Source: Chamaea fasciata (taxonomy: Eukaryota; Chordata; Aves; Passeriformes; Sylviidae). Taken from it: a stretch of DNA of 64,000 bases. The DNA is taken from the NCBI GenBank assembly GCA_029207755.1, contig JARCOQ010000007.1, positions 39,265,656 to 39,329,655 of the forward strand, read 5' to 3'. Positions 59,163-64,000 of the stretch are shown piece by piece; the first letter of the stretch is position 1; the number at the start of each line of letters is the position of its first letter. A model generated the notes under the pieces. That model did not search any database, was not told the DNA's origin, and saw only the letters and a program-made list of their open reading frames with translations. The position numbers were made by a program, and so were the translations under genes.

Positions 59163-62100
59163 CTAAATGCCTTCACTGAAGCTTTGCATCTCCCTGTAAA
59201 AGTGACGGGTTGGCTCAGTGAAGACACTGAGCAGCTCTATGTCCATGACGGCGTGCCAAGGGCGACCCAATCCGAGAGATACTTGCTCAATGAAATTGTG
59301 TACTGGATCCACATCCTGATCAGCCAGTTCTCCTTGGTCAAATTCAATGCTTTCTTCTGTGACTTCCAGTACTTTCAGGTCAGAGCCACGAAGACGAGCA
59401 ATTGCTATAAGATTATGAGCCCAGACTGTGTAACCTATGGGGAAAGAAAAACAAAGTCGCTCAGTTATTTTCCTACAGGGCATTTTCTTACTCTAGTACT
59501 TAATACCAGACCATCCCAAAATCTCTCCCAACCTATTCTGTCATGTTCCATCTGGAAGAATTCCCCTAGGGCATGGTGGGGGCTTTCTGGTTTCAAGTAG
59601 TGAAACCCCCATTTTACACTCTGAATAAGAAAGTATAAAAATATTTCAGATAGTTTCATCGAGCTTTTCTACATTTTTTTTTTCTCCTACTTGCAGAGCA
59701 GTGGACTACTCTAAATTTATATATAAAATTTCAAACCTCCTGTAATCTACTCTGTAATAAAATTAGAATGAAAAAAGTGACTTATCAATTAACTGAATGC
59801 ATAAAAGGACTGCTTTAAAACTCTGCTTATGCTAGAAAAAAAAAATTTGCTTTCATTGCTTTAGAAAGTAGACTTATTAAAAAAAAAACCAAGCCACCAC
59901 CAAGCAAACACAAAGTCAGCATACACACACACACATATATATATATAAAATAAACTACTTGCATCCTGTTATTCAGATAATATATAATTACAAAGCTTCC
60001 CTCTCTTCACACTATATATTAGCATTCCTCTTTAAAAACTCCTACTCCCTAGTCACCTGTAAGCTTTCTGTGCCCTGGCTAAGAGAAATGCAAAGTCCCT
60101 TCCTACTCAGATGCAAACCACAGATGGTCTGGGAACTTCCCTTTTGGGGAGCTCTGCCAAATCCACGCTTCCACTGCAAAGGCAAGACTCATTTCTGCCT
60201 TCATCATCATTCTCGCAGGTGCTAAGCTTCTTGGTGAGATGCCCAAGTAGATTCCAAGTAAAGCTGCAGTCTGCACAATATTTGAACTGGGAAAGCCAAA
60301 CTGCTGAGAAGTAAAAGCTAACTGTGGTTTGGTCTTCCAACAATGTAGTTAACATGCTCTACACCATAATGTATCAAAAATAAAATAGATAGTCAGAGAA
60401 TGAAGAAAAGATGTCAAAGTAATGAAGAAAAGAAGATTCTGTTCTGTTTCCTTTCACTTTTTTTTTATTGTGTCTCTGGAAATATGTTGGTTAGCGTAGG
60501 TTTTCAATGAAGAAGCCTGCACACATCTGTAAGGTTCATTTCTGGTATATTAACCATTAGGAATGCATGAGTTCTCACAATCTTCATCTGCTGGATACTT
60601 CACCTCCAACACAACTGTCCACAGAAGATGAAACTTTCTTAATTCAGGCAGCTTAATTCATTGTCCCTTCATTAACAGGGTCATTGAACTCAGTGGAAAA
60701 TTCCTCCCTGCATGATGACACACTCCTGTCAGGACATGAAGGAGCTCACACCACCTTCTAGTTACCTTGACTGTAAAGGGACTGAACAAAGAAATCCTTG
60801 AAAGCAAGTGCAAGAATAAAGGGGGAAAAAAAAAAAAGCCCTGCACCCCAAACCCCTTTACCATCATGTGGTCGTGTATATGTGGCTTTTACTGTAACCT
60901 TTTATGGTGAGATCCTCTGTGCACTAGAACAATAATCTTATTCCCAACTTAGTCTCATTTTAAATTAACTCTCCTTTCAAAAGTTCTGCCTGAAATTTCC
61001 CTGTGACCTCCCAGCTGCCAAAAAGTCTCTGTCCAGCTAAGTATTCAGAGGTATGAGGAAATGATCACTTCATTACTGGTATCACTGAACAACAAATTTA
61101 CCATGAGCACAATGTAATTTGTTCCTCCTTGCTAGCAAAAATTTCAACTTTAGTTTTGCTCATGAAAAGAATAAAACTTCACCAGTATGTTTATAACACA
61201 AAGTCATAAAAATCCATGTGGAAGTATCCTTCCCTTAAGGAGGAAGAAAAAACAAAAAAAGGCCTTTGTTCTCACAGATGGACCATGCTTTGTATTCACA
61301 GTGCCAGATCATACCACTAACAAGTGTCCTGTCTCCATCTCATCCCAAATGGCCACACACTCTTCACACCCTTTCTTCATTCTGCAAGAATGTATAGAAC
61401 ATCTGCCATCCTCCGGCTCCTGGACATGCTGCCTTGGTGGAAAGACGATGACTTCCCACAAACGACAATCTCGAGGCAGCCCATATAAAGTATCCTTAGC
61501 ATATGTTTTCCCCTTCCTCTTCCCAAAACTAGAAGTAAATCAAAGCTTTTTCAAAAGCAAACTAATACCAGAAGAGGAAACATACACAAACACACGCAAA
61601 AGCCTGAGAGGCAGTGGAAACTGAAGAATAACCACTCTGGGAGACAGAAGAAGAAACTTGAGCACTTGAAGCAAGTTATGGCACCTTCAACAAAACCACC
61701 TTCTTTTCCTGAAGGAAACTTCACAGTATATGAGAAGTGGAGCCAGAAAACATTATATGGTAAACCTCAGGGAATACAAGCACGAGGCTAAGATGCTGTA
61801 CTGAGGCATCACAGCATTCTGGGTATTTCTTCCTAACAGTGTTCCATCTACAGTTACTACTCTCCAAGAATGATGCTTATGGTGTAGTACTACAGAAGTT
61901 ATGTCCACAGCTTAGAAAAGATCAGGAGGCATTTATAAGCAGCTTGGCTAGCTTCTGCTGCAAGGAGGGGGAAAAGAAGGGTGAAGAATGTGAATCCCAA
62001 TATAACAGCGAGGTGATATTTGGGCATTTTCTCATCCAGGCAGACACAGCATCTCTCCAAAGAAAGGTGATGTAGCAACAACCGTTTGCTAGACAGAAGC

Positions 62101-64000
62101 GTAAAGGACAGAGGACATTTGCTTTCCCAGTGCTCTGCACAGACTAATAGTTTCTACTGAATAGATACATGCTGATATTAAATGACACTTATACTGGCTT
62201 ATGTTCAGATGTTTCACTAGCTTTTAAAGTTAGATAATATATTAGAGGACTTTTCTGTAGCAGGAGGATAATTTAAGGTAACACAAATTTAAATTTTTTT
62301 AGAGGTCCTCAGACATGTATCCAAATTTTAGAAGAAACTGCTAAAATCCACACATAGACTGATAGTCATGTACCAGTACCCAAAATCTGTCTCACCTGGA
62401 AGCTATTAAGGAGAGACAGCTGAACTGATCATGCCTCCCCTACCCCCAGCAATGATTTTTCCAGTAAAAGACCATGGGGGGAAAAAAAAAAGCCAATACA
62501 GCAGGACCTTCTGACTTCAACCAATGGAAATCTGAATGTCCACCTCCTGCTGCTGAAGGTCTCCTGTTTGTATGAACAACTGGAGATTTACTCCCCCAAG
62601 CAGTCTGAGGAAACACACTTATTCTTATGCAACACAATACAGTCATTGCTTAACTCCTTCATGCATCAGCAAACCTGGTCTTGGTAAGCTGATTCCAGCA
62701 CAAATTAAAAAACATTATTCTGCATTATTTCAGTTTCAGGTGCCTTAAAATTTGCCAGACTGCTCTAACTTCTACCACCAAGTGTTCTATTGTTGACAGA
62801 GCTGAATAAATTCTAAAAGTTATTTGCTACTATACGGCAAATAAATAGGTGGAATAAACCTAGCTCTGGTATTACTGGTGAAACCAACACACTCAGTGAG
62901 GCAAACCCTTTCACATATTTTTCAGCCTTCATCTGCTGGTAGTCTTACGAAATTGGTAACAAATTTCTTCTTCTCAGCTTTGGAGCACTTAACTTGTGTT
63001 ATTTACAAACAGGAAGCAAAATCATCTAATCTTGCCAGCATATGAGCTCACAGAAAAACAGCAAATGTTTTCAGTTCACATACACATAACCAGTCACTTA
63101 TTGGAACTTGCACCATGCAGACCACTTGTAGGATAAGCCTTCTGGGAATGCTCGCTTCTCAGGTTATCCTCATTTCTGTGAGGAGGTTAATAAAATCCTA
63201 TGTGACTTCTCAATAGAAGTTAGTAAGATACTAGCATATTTAAAACTCATATAAATAAACACCTTCAACAACAACTGCACGCATAGCAATGGCGCAGCAG
63301 CCTTTAGAATAACATGCCACTAAAACACACTATGATTAGAAAGGCTGAAGGCTTGTAAGCATTTAAAAGTCACATACTATGCCTTTGCAATGTGTTACCT
63401 ACCATGAACAGCAAGGAGAGACAATCTTGTGCACCTCCAGGCTAATAAGACAAGTGGATCTTCATTCCGGTTGTCACTGAGATCTGGGAAGGCAGACATA
63501 TCTATCACATCATTCATTAGTATAAAATGAGTGAGGAACTTGTCATACTGCCTGGATATGAGGTCAACAACAGCCCCTGAAACACAAGTGACATAGCTGT
63601 CAAAGTGAATCCTCTCTAGCGGGATACTGGGCTTAAGAATCCTTAACATATCATCACTCTTGACATCAAAAGCCATTATATAGACCCGAAGATTAGTGCT
63701 GTTACGAGTCAGCGCCTGCCAATTCTCATCTTTTGGCATATTGTCCAATGACTTGTGCATAATGGAAACACTGTGGACCAGGAGGGACAGTCGATGCAAA
63801 GGCACATGGTTGCTGTCAGCCAGGACTCTTGCCATCTCAGCTGTAAAATCACAGAAATCCAAAGCCAGCGAACGCAGATTCACAAAGCGCTCCAATTCAA
63901 CCGCAGTGATAAGAGTGGTATTACCAGGGATGTGGTTGTCCAAAAGGCTCAGATGTTCCATGGTGTTGGCTATGGGGTTTGATAAGGAGGACAATGATGT
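59163..64000 (-). CDS. FBXO33: FBXO33, last two coding exons (partial gene)
   Basis: F-box protein, substrate receptor of an SCF (SKP1-CUL1) ubiquitin ligase; YBX1 is a reported human target. The internal exon runs from beyond 64000 to 63403 and the last exon is 59434 down to 59163 (stop TAG at 59165-59163). The junction CATG/GTAGGT ... CCATAG/GTTAC gives HGYTVWAHN, as in human. The internal exon encodes leucine-rich-repeat-like sequence with MEHLSLLDNHIPGN, ELERFVNLRSLALDFCDFTA, RQYDKFLTHFILMNDVID and DPLVLLAWRCTRLSLL. The last exon gives ARLRGSDLKVLEVTEESIEF ... FYREMQSFSEGI. About 289 C-terminal residues are present. The F-box itself lies in an upstream exon outside the window. Confidence 0.95.
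59435..63402 (-). other. FBXO33: FBXO33 last intron
   Basis: A 4-kb intron with donor GTAGGT at 63402-63397 and acceptor CCATAG ending at 59435. It holds a (CA)n(TA)n tract at 59921-59948 and otherwise unique sequence. The longest open frame (61187-61624, plus, 145 codons) lacks protein-like features. Confidence 0.7.
59921..59948. repeat. (CA)n(TA)n microsatellite
   Basis: About seven AC units followed by about seven AT units in the FBXO33 intron. Confidence 0.9.

Noticed and set aside
61187..61624. 145-codon plus-strand open frame in the FBXO33 intron
   Set aside because: Composition is not protein-like and no start context or conservation argument supports it.
1..64000. CRISPR arrays, operons, phage or defence systems
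   Set aside because: There are no regularly spaced direct repeats, and gene structure is that of a vertebrate nuclear genome.

Overview
The window is vertebrate nuclear DNA, almost certainly from a bird. Genes are intron-rich with GT-AG splice sites, and two CpG-rich promoter regions stand out. There are two CR1-type LINE 3' ends, and a roughly 580-bp solo LTR of a type I recognise from neoavian genomes. The gene order TRAPPC6B(-) - PNN(+) - MIA2(+) - FBXO33(-) is the one I know from human 14q21, so this is a conserved syntenic block. Gene names rest on protein sequence recognised by eye and on this order; no database was searched.

Layout. 1-653: first two coding exons of TRAPPC6B (TRAPP tethering complex), running off the left edge. 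654-1664: a divergent CpG-rich promoter shared with PNN, carrying seven ATTGG (inverted CCAAT) boxes. 1665-10513: complete PNN (pinin), nine coding exons, 694 residues, with poly(A) signals to about 11.6 kb. 11.6-18.2 kb: intergenic, with a CR1 fragment and a possible tRNA-derived SINE relic. 18475-53461: MIA2, with two transcription units as in mammals. The upstream one has a good HNF1-like site and encodes a signal peptide, an MIA-type SH3 domain and an acidic luminal region. The downstream one (the cTAGE5 form) starts in a second CpG island at about 28.5 kb and encodes a transmembrane segment, long coiled coils and a proline-rich COPII-binding tail; I could splice it completely to 823 residues. 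53.5-57.4 kb: short convergent intergenic region. 57.46-64.0 kb: 3'UTR and last two coding exons of FBXO33 on the minus strand, running off the right edge.

How the genes work. TRAPPC6B and MIA2 both act in early secretory traffic: TRAPP tethering at the Golgi, and COPII cargo export at ER exit sites. PNN is a nuclear splicing and cell-adhesion protein, and FBXO33 is an SCF ubiquitin-ligase receptor. There is no operon-like logic; the only physical coupling I see is the shared TRAPPC6B/PNN promoter.

Most interesting points. (1) The intact part of the long MIA2 luminal exon ends at a stop at 23126. It is followed by about 2.2 kb of broken but protein-like sequence, apparently the decayed rest of a once larger TANGO1-like exon. 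(2) Two further in-phase exons (26159-26374 and 26523-26623) still link the luminal part to the membrane exon. (3) A solo LTR sits 5 bp inside the intron after the transmembrane exon; its target-site duplication is the splice donor itself. I saw no CRISPR array, defence island or other new multi-gene system, and none is expected in this kind of locus.
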